Position numbers and translations under genes: made by a program. Shown piece after piece: positions 18,497-28,008 of a stretch of DNA of 64,000 nt (within the stretch, counting starts at the first letter, position 1; each line of letters begins with the position of its first letter). The stretch comes from Chloroflexota bacterium. Its GTDB lineage: Bacteria > Chloroflexota > Dehalococcoidia > Lucifugimonadales > Lucifugimonadaceae. The notes beneath the pieces were generated by a model. The model saw only the letters and a list, made by a program, of their open reading frames with translations. It did not search any database and was not told where the DNA came from. The stretch spans positions 1 to 64,000 of the forward strand of contig JAQBUH010000008.1 in the NCBI GenBank assembly GCA_027624075.1, written 5' to 3'.

Positions 18497-19495
18497 ATGA
18501 CCACCCGAGACTTTGATATTCCACGAGCGGTGCTGGTTGGCGACACCGCTGACAACGAGCTTGTCCGCGCCCAGACCATTCTCCGCAACGAAGGCATCAA
18601 CCCGGATGTCGTGATGGAGTTCACCGTTGGCGGCAAAGGTATCTTCTGCGGCATCACCGAAGCCCGCTCACTGCTGTCGAAGATACTTCCTGAGACCGGG
18701 CGAGAGGTCTGGGCGCTGGATGAGGGCGCTGCGGTGACCGAAGGCGAGGTCGCGCTCAGGATTCGTGCGCCTTATGCCTCCTTTGGCCTCTACGAAACCG
18801 CCGTCTGCGGAACGCTTGCGTCTTCTACAGGCTGGGCGACGGCGGCGCGTGAGTGCGTCGACGCCGCACAGGGCATTCCCGTCGTCTCATACGGCGCACG
18901 GCACGTCCACCCGTCAGTCGTCGGCGTCATGGACTACTCGGCGGTCGTAGGCAAGTGCGTCGCCAACTCATCGCTCATCGGCGCCCGCCTCACCGGCCTC
19001 ACCCCCTCCGGCACCATGCCCCACGCCTTAGTCCTGCTCATCGGCGACACAGTCCGCACTGTGCTAGCTTTCGACCGGCATATGCCGGTCGAGGTGCCGC
19101 GCGTCGCGCTCGTTGACACCTTCAAGGATGAGGCGGAGGAGGCGATGGCGGTTGCGAAGGCGCTGCGTGAGCGCTTGCGGGGCATCAGGCTGGACACGCC
19201 GGCCCAGCGCGGCGGCGTTACGCCCGCTCTTGTCCACGAGGTGAGAGCGCGCCTCGACCAGGCCGGCTATAACCACGTCGATATCTATGTCAGCGGCGGC
19301 GTGACGCCAGAGCGCATCAGGGGTTTCGTCGATAGTGAGGCGCCGGTCAGTGTGTTCGCAGTCGGCTTCTACATAGCCAGCGCCCGGCCGGTCGCATTCA
19401 CCGCCGACATCAAGGAGATCGACGGACGGCCAATCGCCAAGCGTGGCCGGATCCCGGGCATCACCGTGAACCCGAGGCTTGCCCGGATCCTGTAG
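18497..19495 (+). CDS. Nicotinate phosphoribosyltransferase
   Basis: Joins nicotinate to PRPP to give nicotinate mononucleotide in NAD salvage. The alpha/beta barrel shows the base-binding SYGARHVHP segment and the PRPP-site segments VDTFKDEAEEA and DIYVSGGVTPERI, which match the NAPRTase family, here the compact 330-residue form. Cytoplasmic. ATG 18497 follows GGGGACAGAAAT, a weak ribosome-binding site. It ends a run of four same-strand genes starting at purM and is convergent with tilS. Confidence 0.88.
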   Translation: MTTRDFDIPRAVLVGDTADNELVRAQTILRNEGINPDVVMEFTVGGKGIFCGITEARSLLSKILPETGREVWALDEGAAVTEGEVALRIRAPYASFGLYETAVCGTLASSTGWATAARECVDAAQGIPVVSYGARHVHPSVVGVMDYSAVVGKCVANSSLIGARLTGLTPSGTMPHALVLLIGDTVRTVLAFDRHMPVEVPRVALVDTFKDEAEEAMAVAKALRERLRGIRLDTPAQRGGVTPALVHEVRARLDQAGYNHVDIYVSGGVTPERIRGFVDSEAPVSVFAVGFYIASARPVAFTADIKEIDGRPIAKRGRIPGITVNPRLARIL

Positions 19496-19559
19496 CGCGG
19501 GGAAGTGCGGTCTGCGAGTTGTTCGCACGCGGCGGGACGCAAGTTCCCTGGCGCGCCAG

Positions 19560-21059
19560 CTAATCCTCCGGCGAAAAGTGCTCGAACAGCAACGCCTCTT
19601 TCGCGCCCTCCGGCACCCTCGCCCATTCCGCCACCCGCTCGCCCGCCACCCAGCAGATACCGCGCTCGCCCACAACGAGCGGCACCCTGTCCCGCCACCT
19701 TGCAGGCAGGTGCTGGTTCACCAGGAAGTCCTGCAGCTTCATCTCGACCTGCATGCCGAGCGGCTGAAAGCGATCGCCGTCTGCACGCCCCCTCACCAGC
19801 AGCGTTTCGCCGACCGCGGCGGGGTCAACAGCGGCCTGCCACCGGGTCAGCGACCCGAGATCAGGCGCTGGCGACACACGCCTCGCGGTCAAGCTGCCGC
19901 CGCCTCTGAACGCCACTGACCCCGGCGACGCCAACCGCGATTCCCCAACCGATTCAGGGTACGGGCAGCCGTGCTCACCCTCTTCGCCAACGAACATCAC
20001 CGAGTCATGGTCCACCACCAGCCTCGCCCCGTTCGGCAGGTCGATTCCGCCCGTCGGAAGCTTGAGCACAGCGCCGGCAGCCGCCTCAAGCGACCTCATA
20101 TCCAGGTCCACTGTCGTCCCTGTGGCCCGTCCGTATGCCTCACGCAAAACATGGGCCAGCAACGCCGGCGGCAGAGCAGAGAGCGTCTCCCTCGACAGGG
20201 CGCCGTGCTCATCGAGAGTCGCGTCCTCAAGCGCTCGCGTAGCCAGGGCGTCGATAAGCTCGACATCCGCGCCGGCCGTGCTTGCCAGTCTTGCGAGAGC
20301 CTCCACGACGCCCGGATTGATCCGCTCCAGCTCAGGCAGCACGTTATGCCGGATGCGGTTGCGGGCGAAAGCAACGTCCCGGTTCGACTGGTCCTCACGC
20401 GGCGTAACCCCTTTCGACGCGCAGTAGGCGGCCGTGTGTGACCGGTTGTGCAGGAGCATTGGCCTCAGCACCTTGAGCGGCCTGGAACCCGGATAGGCAG
20501 GCAGGTCAGCGCGCTCCGTCACGTTCGCCATGCCGGAAACGCCGCGCAGGCCGGCGCCACGCGTCATAGCCAGCAGCACGGTCTCCGCCTGATCATCCAT
20601 TGTGTGCGCAGTCACGACCGCGTCGAGGTTTTGCGAGTGGACCGTACGGTGTACATACCGGTAGCGGAGGTCGCGTGCGGCGGCCTCGACAGAGATGCCG
20701 TTTTGGGACGCGTGGGCCCGGACATCGCCGCGGCCGACGTGAAGAGGAACCGATAAGCGTTTGCAGAGCTCGCGGCAGAAGCGCTCGTCTGCGTCTGATT
20801 CGCGGCCGCGCAGAGCGTGGTTGAAGTGTGCCGCCTCAAGTCGCGCCGCCCGCACGGGCACTGGCCCAGTTCCCGGCCCGGCCACACACTCCGCGAAGAC
20901 TTCGTGAAGGCCAAGCAGCAGGGAGGTCGAGTCAGTACCGCCAGAAAGAGCTACAAGGAGCCGCGCTGAGCCGGCGGCCTCGCACCGTTCTAAACCTTCC
21001 AGCAGTAACTCCAGGAACTGCTTCTGCGGCCCCCCGCCGGCGGGCTTCGGAGACCCCAC
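19560..21059 (-). CDS. tilS: tRNA(Ile)-lysidine synthase
   Basis: Converts C34 of the CAU-anticodon tRNA-Ile to lysidine using ATP and lysine, changing codon reading from AUG to AUA. The N-type ATP-pyrophosphatase P-loop is ALSGGTDSTSLL near residue 37. HFNHALRGRESDADE, HTMDDQAETVL and RNRIRHNVLPEL follow as in the family, and a TilS C-terminal substrate-binding domain ends the protein. Full length (499 residues). The GTG start lies two bases after the stop of the upstream CNNM/CorC-like gene, so the pair is probably translationally coupled. Confidence 0.93.
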   Translation of the reverse strand: MGSPKPAGGGPQKQFLELLLEGLERCEAAGSARLLVALSGGTDSTSLLLGLHEVFAECVAGPGTGPVPVRAARLEAAHFNHALRGRESDADERFCRELCKRLSVPLHVGRGDVRAHASQNGISVEAAARDLRYRYVHRTVHSQNLDAVVTAHTMDDQAETVLLAMTRGAGLRGVSGMANVTERADLPAYPGSRPLKVLRPMLLHNRSHTAAYCASKGVTPREDQSNRDVAFARNRIRHNVLPELERINPGVVEALARLASTAGADVELIDALATRALEDATLDEHGALSRETLSALPPALLAHVLREAYGRATGTTVDLDMRSLEAAAGAVLKLPTGGIDLPNGARLVVDHDSVMFVGEEGEHGCPYPESVGESRLASPGSVAFRGGGSLTARRVSPAPDLGSLTRWQAAVDPAAVGETLLVRGRADGDRFQPLGMQVEMKLQDFLVNQHLPARWRDRVPLVVGERGICWVAGERVAEWARVPEGAKEALLFEHFSPED

Positions 21060-21061
21060 AG

Positions 21062-22411
21062 TTAGGCCGTCCCTGTCCCGGTGGCGATCTGCTCTACGAT
21101 GGGCGGCTTGCGGCGCACCCGGATCGAAACGATGCGGTTTTCTTGCATTTCAGACACCTGCAAGCGAAGCGGGCCGAAGCGAATCCGGCTGCCCGTCACA
21201 GGGATGCTCTGCAGTTGCGCCAGGAAGAACCCGGCAACTGTCTCGTAGTCACCCTCGGGAATGCCGAGGTTAAGCTCGGTGTTCGCGTCTTCGATTGTCA
21301 TGCCGCCGTCTACCACGAACGTGTTCTCGCTGACCTCGATGAACCGGCGCTGCGGCCGGAGTCCCTCCTCACCTGTGCTGCCGACGATCTGCTCAACAAC
21401 CTTTATCAGCGTTACCAGGCCCGATATGCTGCCGAACTCGTCAACCGCCAGCGCAATCTTGTCTCCAGACTCCTGCATCCACTCGAACAGGTCGTCGAGC
21501 CGCTTCGTCTCCGGCACGAACATGACCGGACGCATGAGCTCTGTCACCGGCTGCGCCGGGTCAAACCGGTGTTTTGACTGGGAGACCATCACGTCCTTGA
21601 CAGAGAGAATTCCAACAACATCGTCATGCTCGTGGTCGTAGACCGGGAAGCGTGTGTGCGGGCGGTCCTGGTATGTCTCGAAGAACTCACCGAACGTTGT
21701 TCCGGCGTTGATCCAGACGATCTCCGGCCGCGGCGTCATGACGTCTCGCACCTCAAGCTCGTCGAACTTGAAGACGTTGTCCAGCATCGTGCCCTGGCTG
21801 GCATCAACCGTGCCCGCCGCCTCACCCTGGTCGATGAGTAGCCGAAGCTCACCCGCAGAGACCGCCGGGGCCCGCAGCGCCTCTCGTCCGCCAGCCAGCT
21901 TGACTATCCCGCGCGGAGGAAGCGTGAAGGCCCAGACTAGTGGGCTTGTCGCGCGCATCAGGAACAGGATCAGGCGCGCCGTGCTGAGCGCCCAGCGTTC
22001 AGCTATGAGCGTGGCGACCGACTTCGGTGTAAGTTCGCCGACAATTACGATGAGGATGGTGGCGGCGACGGTTGCGACGATGGTGGAGGCTGCGCTGGGC
22101 TCGCCTCCTCCGACGATTGTGATGGCGAGGCTTGCGCCGACCGTTGCGACAATGATGTTGAATATGTTGCCGAGGAGGAGGACGGTGCCGAAGAACCTCT
22201 CGTTATCTCCGAGAACCTTGAGGACCGCTTCGGCACGCTTGTCGCCCTCTTCCGCGAGATGGCTGATGCGGAAATGGCGCGACCCCAGGAGGGCCACCTC
22301 GGTCGCGCTGATGAACGCGCTTCCGATGAGGCCGATGACGATGATGGTGATTGAGACAAGCATTGCGACTGACGGTATCCGGATCGGTATGGAGCCGGAG
22401 CCGTTAATCAC
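21062..22411 (-). CDS. Hemolysin-family / CNNM-CorC-like membrane protein
   Basis: Integral membrane protein with an N-terminal DUF21/CNNM transmembrane domain (about residues 1-200, four hydrophobic segments; GSAFISATEVALLGSRHFRISHLAEEG is the family signature), a CBS-domain pair (DVMTPRPEIVWINAG and LSVKDVMVSQ) and a C-terminal CorC_HlyC domain (IEDANTELNLGIPEGDYETVAGFFL). Relatives are linked to magnesium or cobalt efflux; the older haemolysin name has little functional basis. It is directly followed by tilS. Confidence 0.9.
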   Translation of the reverse strand: MINGSGSIPIRIPSVAMLVSITIIVIGLIGSAFISATEVALLGSRHFRISHLAEEGDKRAEAVLKVLGDNERFFGTVLLLGNIFNIIVATVGASLAITIVGGGEPSAASTIVATVAATILIVIVGELTPKSVATLIAERWALSTARLILFLMRATSPLVWAFTLPPRGIVKLAGGREALRAPAVSAGELRLLIDQGEAAGTVDASQGTMLDNVFKFDELEVRDVMTPRPEIVWINAGTTFGEFFETYQDRPHTRFPVYDHEHDDVVGILSVKDVMVSQSKHRFDPAQPVTELMRPVMFVPETKRLDDLFEWMQESGDKIALAVDEFGSISGLVTLIKVVEQIVGSTGEEGLRPQRRFIEVSENTFVVDGGMTIEDANTELNLGIPEGDYETVAGFFLAQLQSIPVTGSRIRFGPLRLQVSEMQENRIVSIRVRRKPPIVEQIATGTGTA

Positions 22412-22650
22412 ATTCTAGCGTGCCGTAGGACGGGAGAATGCACGCGGCGGCGCCACAATGCCGTGAGGGAGCAGGATATGCCGCGGCTCAGGTCGGCAGA
22501 CTGCCTGCGTGAACAGGACGGCGGGCCGCTGGCACAACCGGTCAGTAATGACCGGCTCAAGCGGAACAAGCGCAAGACTCAGACGCTATTCCGGCGCGCC
22601 GCTTAGCCCCGGGTGGCACTGGAGGTGGCAGTGGCTAACCCGCCCGATCA

Positions 22651-22697
22651 AACGCCACTCAAGGCCGTTCAAGGCCTCCTCAACGCCACTCAAGGCC
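22651..22697. repeat. 16-bp direct repeat just downstream of recA
   Basis: AACGCCACTCAAGGCC occurs at 22651-22666 and again at 22682-22697, with a third partial copy (TTCAAGGCC) between them. It lies nine bases beyond the recA stop codon in the gap before the CNNM/CorC gene. Function unknown. Confidence 0.6.
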
Positions 22698-22705
22698 AAG
22701 AGACC

Positions 22706-23791
22706 CTAGTCGTCTTCGGCGTCCTCCGCGACGGAGACCTCTTGCAGGGCCGTCGCCGGTATCTGCCCGTCCGACCCGCGGATCTCCTGCTCGAGCCTGT
22801 CCCGGAAATCGTGGTTCTCTTTAAGAAACACCCTCGCCGACTCACGCCCCTGGCCAAGACGAGTCTCGCCATACGAGAAGAACGACCCGCTCTTCTTCAC
22901 GATGCCCATCTCGACGCCGAGGTCAATCAGCCCGCCCTCTTTGCTGATCCCCTCCTTGAAAAGGATGTCAAACTCCGTCTTGCGGAATGGCGGAGCAACC
23001 TTGTTCTTGACAACGCGGGCGCGGATACGGTTGCCGATGATGTCCTGGCCGACCTTGATCGACTCGGCCCTGCGCAGGTCTACCCGCACAGAGCTGTAGA
23101 ACTTCAACGCGCGGCCGCCGGGCGTCACCTCAGGGCTGCCGAAGATCACGCCGACCTTCTCACGGAGCTGGTTGATGAACAACGCAACCGTCTGCGTCTT
23201 GTGGATCGTCCCCGTCAGCTTGCGCAGCGCCTGTGACATTAGCCTCGCCTGCAGGCCAATGTGCGTGTCGCCCATCTCACCTTCAAGCTCAGACAGCGGG
23301 ACAAGCGCGGCAACACTGTCCAGCACAACAATATCCAGCGCTCCGCTGCGGACCAGGTAGTCGGTAATCTCAAGCGCCTGCTCGGCAGAGTCCGGCTGTG
23401 AGATCAACAGCTTCTCAACATCAACGCCTATCACCCGCGCATACGTCGGATCCATCGCGTGCTCAACATCGATGTACGCGGCACTCCCGCCAAGGCGCTG
23501 CGCCTCGGCGATTACCGAAAGAGCAAGCGTCGACTTTCCGGCCGACTCTGCGCCGAAGATCTCCACGATGCGGCCTCTCGGCAGCCCGCCGATCCCAAGC
23601 GCCATATCAAGCGAGATCGAACCGGTCGGTATTGCGCCGATGTTCCTGTCGATCGTGCTCTCGCTCATCCGCATGATGGCGCCGCGACCGAACGCCTTCT
23701 CTATCTGCGCCAGCGCGAGCTCAAGCGATTTATCCTTTTCGCTGGCCGCGCCGTTCGCCTTAACTGCGACAGATCCGTTTCGAGATGCCAA
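22706..23791 (-). CDS. recA: Recombinase A
   Basis: DNA strand-exchange protein and coprotease for LexA. The Walker A loop reads GAESAGKST near residues 80-88. The family signatures [14 protein letters not shown] and the L1/L2 regions ([46 protein letters not shown]) are intact, and the acidic C-terminal tail ends AEDAEDD. Full length at 361 residues. The start MASRNGSV is standard. A LexA-type palindrome lies about 90-110 bases upstream, so DNA-damage induction is likely. No recX follows. Confidence 0.97.
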   Translation of the reverse strand: MASRNGSVAVKANGAASEKDKSLELALAQIEKAFGRGAIMRMSESTIDRNIGAIPTGSISLDMALGIGGLPRGRIVEIFGAESAGKSTLALSVIAEAQRLGGSAAYIDVEHAMDPTYARVIGVDVEKLLISQPDSAEQALEITDYLVRSGALDIVVLDSVAALVPLSELEGEMGDTHIGLQARLMSQALRKLTGTIHKTQTVALFINQLREKVGVIFGSPEVTPGGRALKFYSSVRVDLRRAESIKVGQDIIGNRIRARVVKNKVAPPFRKTEFDILFKEGISKEGGLIDLGVEMGIVKKSGSFFSYGETRLGQGRESARVFLKENHDFRDRLEQEIRGSDGQIPATALQEVSVAEDAEDD

Positions 23792-23878
23792 GACCGCTAC
23801 TCTCCAGTCTGGTCTTTCGCCCGTGAGTGGGCAGCCGGGAATATGAGCCGCCAGCGACAGAGCGCCGGACGGGCAAAG

Positions 23879-23898
23879 ATTAGCACAGACGTTCTAAT
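23879..23898 (-). promoter_or_regulatory. Putative LexA-type SOS operator of recA
   Basis: ATTAGCACAGACGTTCTAAT is an inverted repeat with 8-base arms (one mismatch) around a 4-base spacer. Its core resembles the Gram-positive-type LexA box GAAC-N4-GTTC, with GCAC in the left arm. Position upstream of recA supports the role. No lexA gene is in the window, so the repressor's own motif cannot be compared. Confidence 0.5.
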
Positions 23899-23971
23899 AT
23901 CACAACAGCCCTGTCACAGTGGGAAACTTGCCTGACTCAGTCAACGAATCTATCCCGTTCCCGAGCGCGTG

Positions 23972-24898
23972 TCACTGTTTCTGGCCATGGCCAGTGCCCC
24001 TCGCAGACCGCCGCTCGACGAACTCGATAAACGCCCGAGCACTCGCCGGCATCCGCCTGTTTGCGTCGTACACCATGAAAAGGTCTCGCACAACAGGAGC
24101 GCCCGCGATCCGCACCGCTATCACCCGCGATGGCGCGTGCTGTTCAATAGCCCGCGTCGTAACGAACCCGATGCCAAGTCCGGCGTCAACGGCAGACACC
24201 ACAGCCTGCGTGCTGCCGAGAGTCAGCTCAGACCGCTCCCGCGGCAGCGACTGCCCGTGCCGCGCCAGCACCTCTGCAACGACTTCGTACGTGCCCGATC
24301 CGCGTTCTCTCCGCAGCATCCGCTCGCCCTCCAGCTCCGATGAGACGATCTCGCCCATCTTTGCGAACCGGTGCGACACAGGCACGGCAAGCACGATCTC
24401 GTCGCGCGCCACCGGAACGTAGATAAGGCCTTTGACGGCTGCGTTGGCGCCGGTGAAGCCTGCGTGGCACTCACCCGAAAGGACGTGCCCCGCGACCGCC
24501 GCAGAATCGGTGATCAGCGACTCGACGGAGACAGCGGGATGGACCTTCCTGAACTCGCTGGCAATCTCCGGCAGCAGATACTCGCCGGGCGTTGTGCTCG
24601 CCACAATCCTCAGAGTCTCCGCCATGCCGCCTGCGCCAGACTCCCCGCCGATGGCAGCCCGCAGAGCGTCGTACGCAGTCAGCGTGTCGAGCGCGTAGTC
24701 CAGCGCCAGGCGGCCCTCCGCAGTTGGCTCTGCGCCGGAGCGTCCCCGCACAAACAGGGTCGCGCCGAGTTCCTCCTCTACCCGCTCAACCAGCCTGCTC
24801 AACCCGGGCTGGCTCATACCGAGCCGCCTGGCAGCGGCCGTTATCGACCCTGTTTCGGCAACCGCACGAATTGCCCGCAACTGTGACACATCTACCAT
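23972..24898 (-). CDS. LysR family transcriptional regulator
   Basis: Typical LTTR of 308 residues: an N-terminal winged helix-turn-helix (LRAIRAVAETGSITAAARRLGMSQPGLSRLVERVEEELGATLF) and a periplasmic-binding-protein-like effector domain. It is divergent from the gene for an orphan PhnD-like binding lipoprotein, 99 bases apart. By the usual LTTR logic it probably regulates that gene and itself. The effector is unknown; CysB-like sulphur or oxyanion sensing is possible given the neighbour. Confidence 0.9.
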   Translation of the reverse strand: MVDVSQLRAIRAVAETGSITAAARRLGMSQPGLSRLVERVEEELGATLFVRGRSGAEPTAEGRLALDYALDTLTAYDALRAAIGGESGAGGMAETLRIVASTTPGEYLLPEIASEFRKVHPAVSVESLITDSAAVAGHVLSGECHAGFTGANAAVKGLIYVPVARDEIVLAVPVSHRFAKMGEIVSSELEGERMLRRERGSGTYEVVAEVLARHGQSLPRERSELTLGSTQAVVSAVDAGLGIGFVTTRAIEQHAPSRVIAVRIAGAPVVRDLFMVYDANRRMPASARAFIEFVERRSARGTGHGQKQ

Positions 24899-24997
24899 AA
24901 CTACCCCGCATCAATAACCGTTTCCGCAAGACCTGCGTAAGCTCAGGCCGCTGCATATAGTTGCGATCTCATACTGTGCCGTAGAGATACATAACTA

Positions 24998-25909
24998 ATG
25001 CGCATATTACTGGTCGCCGCCGCCCTGCTTCTGTCCGTCATCATCGCATGCTCGAACTCAGACGCCACCGGGTCCGGGGATGCTGGCGCAACTCGCCGCC
25101 CTGCCAACGTTCCGGCCCTGGTGATCGGTGGAATACCCGATCAGGATATATCGTTGCTCGAAGAGCGGTTTGGCGGAGTGGCACGATACCTGGAGGAGAA
25201 TACCGGCATCGAAGTAGAATACTGGCCTGCCATTTCGTACCCTGCGCTGGTCACCGCGTTCGAAAACGGTGATGTGCAGTTTAGCTGGTTCGGCGGCCTC
25301 ACAGGCGTCCAGGCACGCCGCGCTACACCCGGGGCGGTTGCCCTGCTGCAGCGCCCGCGTGACACCGAGTTCCACTCCGTCTTCATCGTGCGCTCAGGCC
25401 TCGAAGTCTCCTCCCTGGCCGGTCTTGCCGGACGCTCATTCACATTCGGGTCGGAGAGTTCGACATCCGGCCACCTGATGCCGCGCTTCTACCTGGCACA
25501 GGCAGGCATCGACCCTGAGTCCGACTTCCTCGGCAATCCGTCTTACTCAGGGTCCCATGACACGACATGGAAGCTGGTCGAGGCCGGGAGTTTCGACGCG
25601 GGCGCGCTCAACGCGGCGGTGTGGGAGAGGGCGGTTGCGGAGGGGCAGGTGGATATGTCGAAGGTGCGCGTGCTGGAGAATGTGGGCCCGTACTTCGACT
25701 ATCACTGGGTTGCCCACCCGGATATCGACGCGACTTACGGCGAGGGCACCGTTGAGCGGATCCGCACGGCGCTGCTGGAGCTCGACCCTTCGGTCCCGGA
25801 TGAGAAGCGGCTGCTGGACCTGTTCGAGTCTGACCGTTTCATAGACACCGGGAACGGTAACTACCTGGCTATCGAGGAGACTGCGAGGACGCTGGGGCTG
25901 ATCCGGTGA
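24998..25909 (+). CDS. PhnD-like (putative selenate/phosphonate) ABC substrate-binding lipoprotein
   Basis: Extracytoplasmic binding protein for an oxyanion-type ligand. The first 20 residues are a lipoprotein signal (hydrophobic LLVAAALLLSVIIAC with a lipobox-like cysteine). The motifs GGIPDQDISLLEERF and DVQFSWFGGLTGVQARR closely match the group annotated as putative selenate ABC-transporter binding proteins, related to PhnD. GSHDTTWKLVEAG and DAGALNAAVWER fit the second lobe. No permease or ATPase gene adjoins, so it must work with a transporter encoded elsewhere or act only in sensing. Probably controlled by the divergent LysR. Confidence 0.8.
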   Translation: MRILLVAAALLLSVIIACSNSDATGSGDAGATRRPANVPALVIGGIPDQDISLLEERFGGVARYLEENTGIEVEYWPAISYPALVTAFENGDVQFSWFGGLTGVQARRATPGAVALLQRPRDTEFHSVFIVRSGLEVSSLAGLAGRSFTFGSESSTSGHLMPRFYLAQAGIDPESDFLGNPSYSGSHDTTWKLVEAGSFDAGALNAAVWERAVAEGQVDMSKVRVLENVGPYFDYHWVAHPDIDATYGEGTVERIRTALLELDPSVPDEKRLLDLFESDRFIDTGNGNYLAIEETARTLGLIR

Positions 25910-25931
25910 GCCCGCGTGCGGGGGTTTTCTT
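25908..25931 (+). terminator. Likely intrinsic terminator after PhnD-like gene
   Basis: A short GC hairpin (CCCGC-GT-GCGGG) directly after the stop codon is followed by GGTTTTCTT. The stem is short, so confidence is moderate; it would separate this gene from the convergent E1-beta gene. Confidence 0.45.
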
Positions 25932-25947
25932 ATCGCCGATCAGCCGC

Positions 25948-26913
25948 CTACTCCAGCACGCGCCTGACCGCTTCCTTGATCTTCTCCGGGTTCGGGTACA
26001 CCAGCGACTCAAGCGCCGGGCTGAACGGGATGTGCACCTGCTCGGACGCCACCTTCTGAATTGGCGCCTGCAGCGACCAGAAGCCCTCCTGCGCAACGAT
26101 CGAGGCGATCTCGCTTGCCGCGCTGCAGACCTTGTGCGCGGGGTCGACGATCACGAGCCTGCCCGTCTTCTCAACCGAGGTGAGGATCGCCTGCTTGTCG
26201 AGCGGGACCAGGGTCCGCGGGTCGATTATCTCCGCTGAGACGCCTTCGTTCGCAAGGTCGTCCGCCGCTCGTTCGGCCATTCCGACGGCGCCTGCGATGG
26301 CGACAATCGTCACGTCAGTGCCTTCGCGAGCGATCCTCGCCTTGCCGAACGGGATGGCGTCCTGCCCTTCCGGCACCTCTCCGCGAGAGCCGAACAGCGT
26401 CCCGTCTTCAAAGACGATGCACGGGTCGTTGTCCCTGATCGCCTGCTTGAGCAGACCCTTCATGTCGGCGGGGTTCGACGGAACGATGATCTTAAGGCCG
26501 GGCATGTTCATGAACATCGGGTAGCTGCGGTCCGAGTGGTGCGCCGCTGAGCCTCCGCCGTAGAACATGGTGGCGCGGAAGACGACCGGGAGCGTTGCCT
26601 GGCCGCCGAACATGTAGCGCATCTTGGCGGCCTGGCTGATGAGCTGGTCCATTGCAACCCACATGAAGCTTGTCAGCGTTTCGACGACCGGCCGCATGCC
26701 GACCAGCGACGAGCCGATCGCGGCGCCAAAGAAGCCGTTCTCAGACAGTGGCGTGTCCAGCACCCGCTTCGCGCCGAACTTCGTGTACAGGTTCGCCGTT
26801 GCGCCGTACACCGCACGCCGGATGTCCTCGCCCAGGATATAGACGGTCTCGTCCCGCTCCATCTCTTCCATGAGCGCCTGGTTGATCGCCTCCACAAATA
26901 CCGTCTGTGCCAT
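25948..26913 (-). CDS. 2-oxoacid dehydrogenase E1 component, beta subunit
   Basis: Beta chain of a heterotetrameric thiamine-diphosphate E1, of the pyruvate, branched-chain oxoacid or acetoin dehydrogenase type. The N-terminal EAINQALMEEMERDETVYILGED and the transketolase pyrimidine-binding domain (TPLSENGFFGAAIGSSLVGMRPV) are followed by the transketolase C-terminal domain (VDPAHKVCSAASEIASIVAQEGF). 321 residues, full length. The alpha-chain gene is immediately upstream on the same strand. No E2 or E3 gene lies here, so the complex must be completed elsewhere, or the pair acts as an acetoin-type dehydrogenase. Substrate uncertain. Confidence 0.9.
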   Translation of the reverse strand: MAQTVFVEAINQALMEEMERDETVYILGEDIRRAVYGATANLYTKFGAKRVLDTPLSENGFFGAAIGSSLVGMRPVVETLTSFMWVAMDQLISQAAKMRYMFGGQATLPVVFRATMFYGGGSAAHHSDRSYPMFMNMPGLKIIVPSNPADMKGLLKQAIRDNDPCIVFEDGTLFGSRGEVPEGQDAIPFGKARIAREGTDVTIVAIAGAVGMAERAADDLANEGVSAEIIDPRTLVPLDKQAILTSVEKTGRLVIVDPAHKVCSAASEIASIVAQEGFWSLQAPIQKVASEQVHIPFSPALESLVYPNPEKIKEAVRRVLE

Positions 26914-27018
26914 TGTCTTGTCTCGTTTTCTTCTCGGGTTATTGCTGGTCGGTGACGCCCGGGGCCGTCATTGCCCGGTTGCCTCGCCGCACTGAAAATC
27001 CGGCACGCCGGCGGCCGC

Positions 27019-28008
27019 CTAGGGTTGCGGTATCGGGTCGGCCCACATGTCCTCGAACAGCGCCTCGGGGCCGGGGAACGGACTGTTGCGTGCGAACTCC
27101 GTCGCCTCCTCGACCTCTTGCTTGATCTGTGCGCTGATCGCCTCGCACTCATCCGCAGACGCAATGCCCTGGGCAACCAGCCGGTCCGTGTGGATCACGA
27201 GCGGGTCACGCTTTCGCCATTCGTTTATCGCCTTCTCGGTCCGGTACTCGCCCCTGCGGACGCGGCCGAGCCCGAGTGAGTGCTCCTCGTAGCGGTACGT
27301 GAGCCCCTCGATCAGCGTCGGGCCCTCTCCCGCCCTTGCCCTGCGCACCGCCTCGGTCGTCGCCTCGTACATGGCGATCACGTCCTGGCCGTCCACGAGA
27401 ACTCCCGGCATGTTGTAAGCCGAGGCGCGGTCGGAGATGTGCTCGACCGAGACGGAGTCGTGGTATGAAGTTGTGACTGCGAACTGGTTGTTCTCGCAGA
27501 CGAAGATGACGGGCAGGGACCAGAGTGACGCCAGGTTCATCGACTCATGGCATGCGCCCTGGTTTGAGGCGCCGTCTCCGAAGAAGACCATCGAGACGAA
27601 GTCGTCGCCCCTGAGGTGGGCGGCGAGCGCCGCGCCGGTTGCGACTGGGACCGATGACGCGACGATGCCGGACTCGCCGAGGATTCCGATGGAGAAGTCT
27701 GCAAGGTGCATTGAGCCGCCTTTGCCCTTGCAGTAGCCGTCGACCCTGCCGTACAGCTCGGCCATTGCGCCTTTGACGCTGCCGCCCTTGGCGAGCGGGT
27801 GGCCGTGTGACCTGTGGTTCCCGGCGATGTAGTCGGTGGGTTTGAGCGCCGCACAGGCGCCGACTGCGACGGCCTCTTCACCGATGTACGGGTGTGCCGC
27901 GCCCGTGAATTCGCCGGCGCTGTGCACCTCAATCACCTTTTCTTCGAAGTGACGGATGGTCCACATGCGGCGGAGCATCAGCATCAGCGTTTCTTTTGAG
28001 ACATCCAA
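27019..28008 (-). CDS. 2-oxoacid dehydrogenase E1 component, alpha subunit
   Basis: Alpha chain carrying the thiamine-diphosphate site: GDGASNQGACHESMNLASLWSLPVIFVCENN is the GDG-x(~28)-NN motif. The lipoyl-acceptor loop region (YRYEEHSLGLGRVRRGEYRT) is present. I start at the TTG of LDVSKETL at 28008 because GGGAG precedes it and homologues begin near MLRRMWTIRHFEEKV; the longer frame adds an unlikely leader. About 100 bases separate it from the beta-subunit gene, and the two are surely cotranscribed. Confidence 0.9.
   Translation of the reverse strand: MDVSKETLMLMLRRMWTIRHFEEKVIEVHSAGEFTGAAHPYIGEEAVAVGACAALKPTDYIAGNHRSHGHPLAKGGSVKGAMAELYGRVDGYCKGKGGSMHLADFSIGILGESGIVASSVPVATGAALAAHLRGDDFVSMVFFGDGASNQGACHESMNLASLWSLPVIFVCENNQFAVTTSYHDSVSVEHISDRASAYNMPGVLVDGQDVIAMYEATTEAVRRARAGEGPTLIEGLTYRYEEHSLGLGRVRRGEYRTEKAINEWRKRDPLVIHTDRLVAQGIASADECEAISAQIKQEVEEATEFARNSPFPGPEALFEDMWADPIPQP

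Noticed and set aside
22613-23236. 207-codon + strand ORF opposite recA
   Set aside because: Antisense to a full-length recA; amino-acid composition is typical of a shadow frame.
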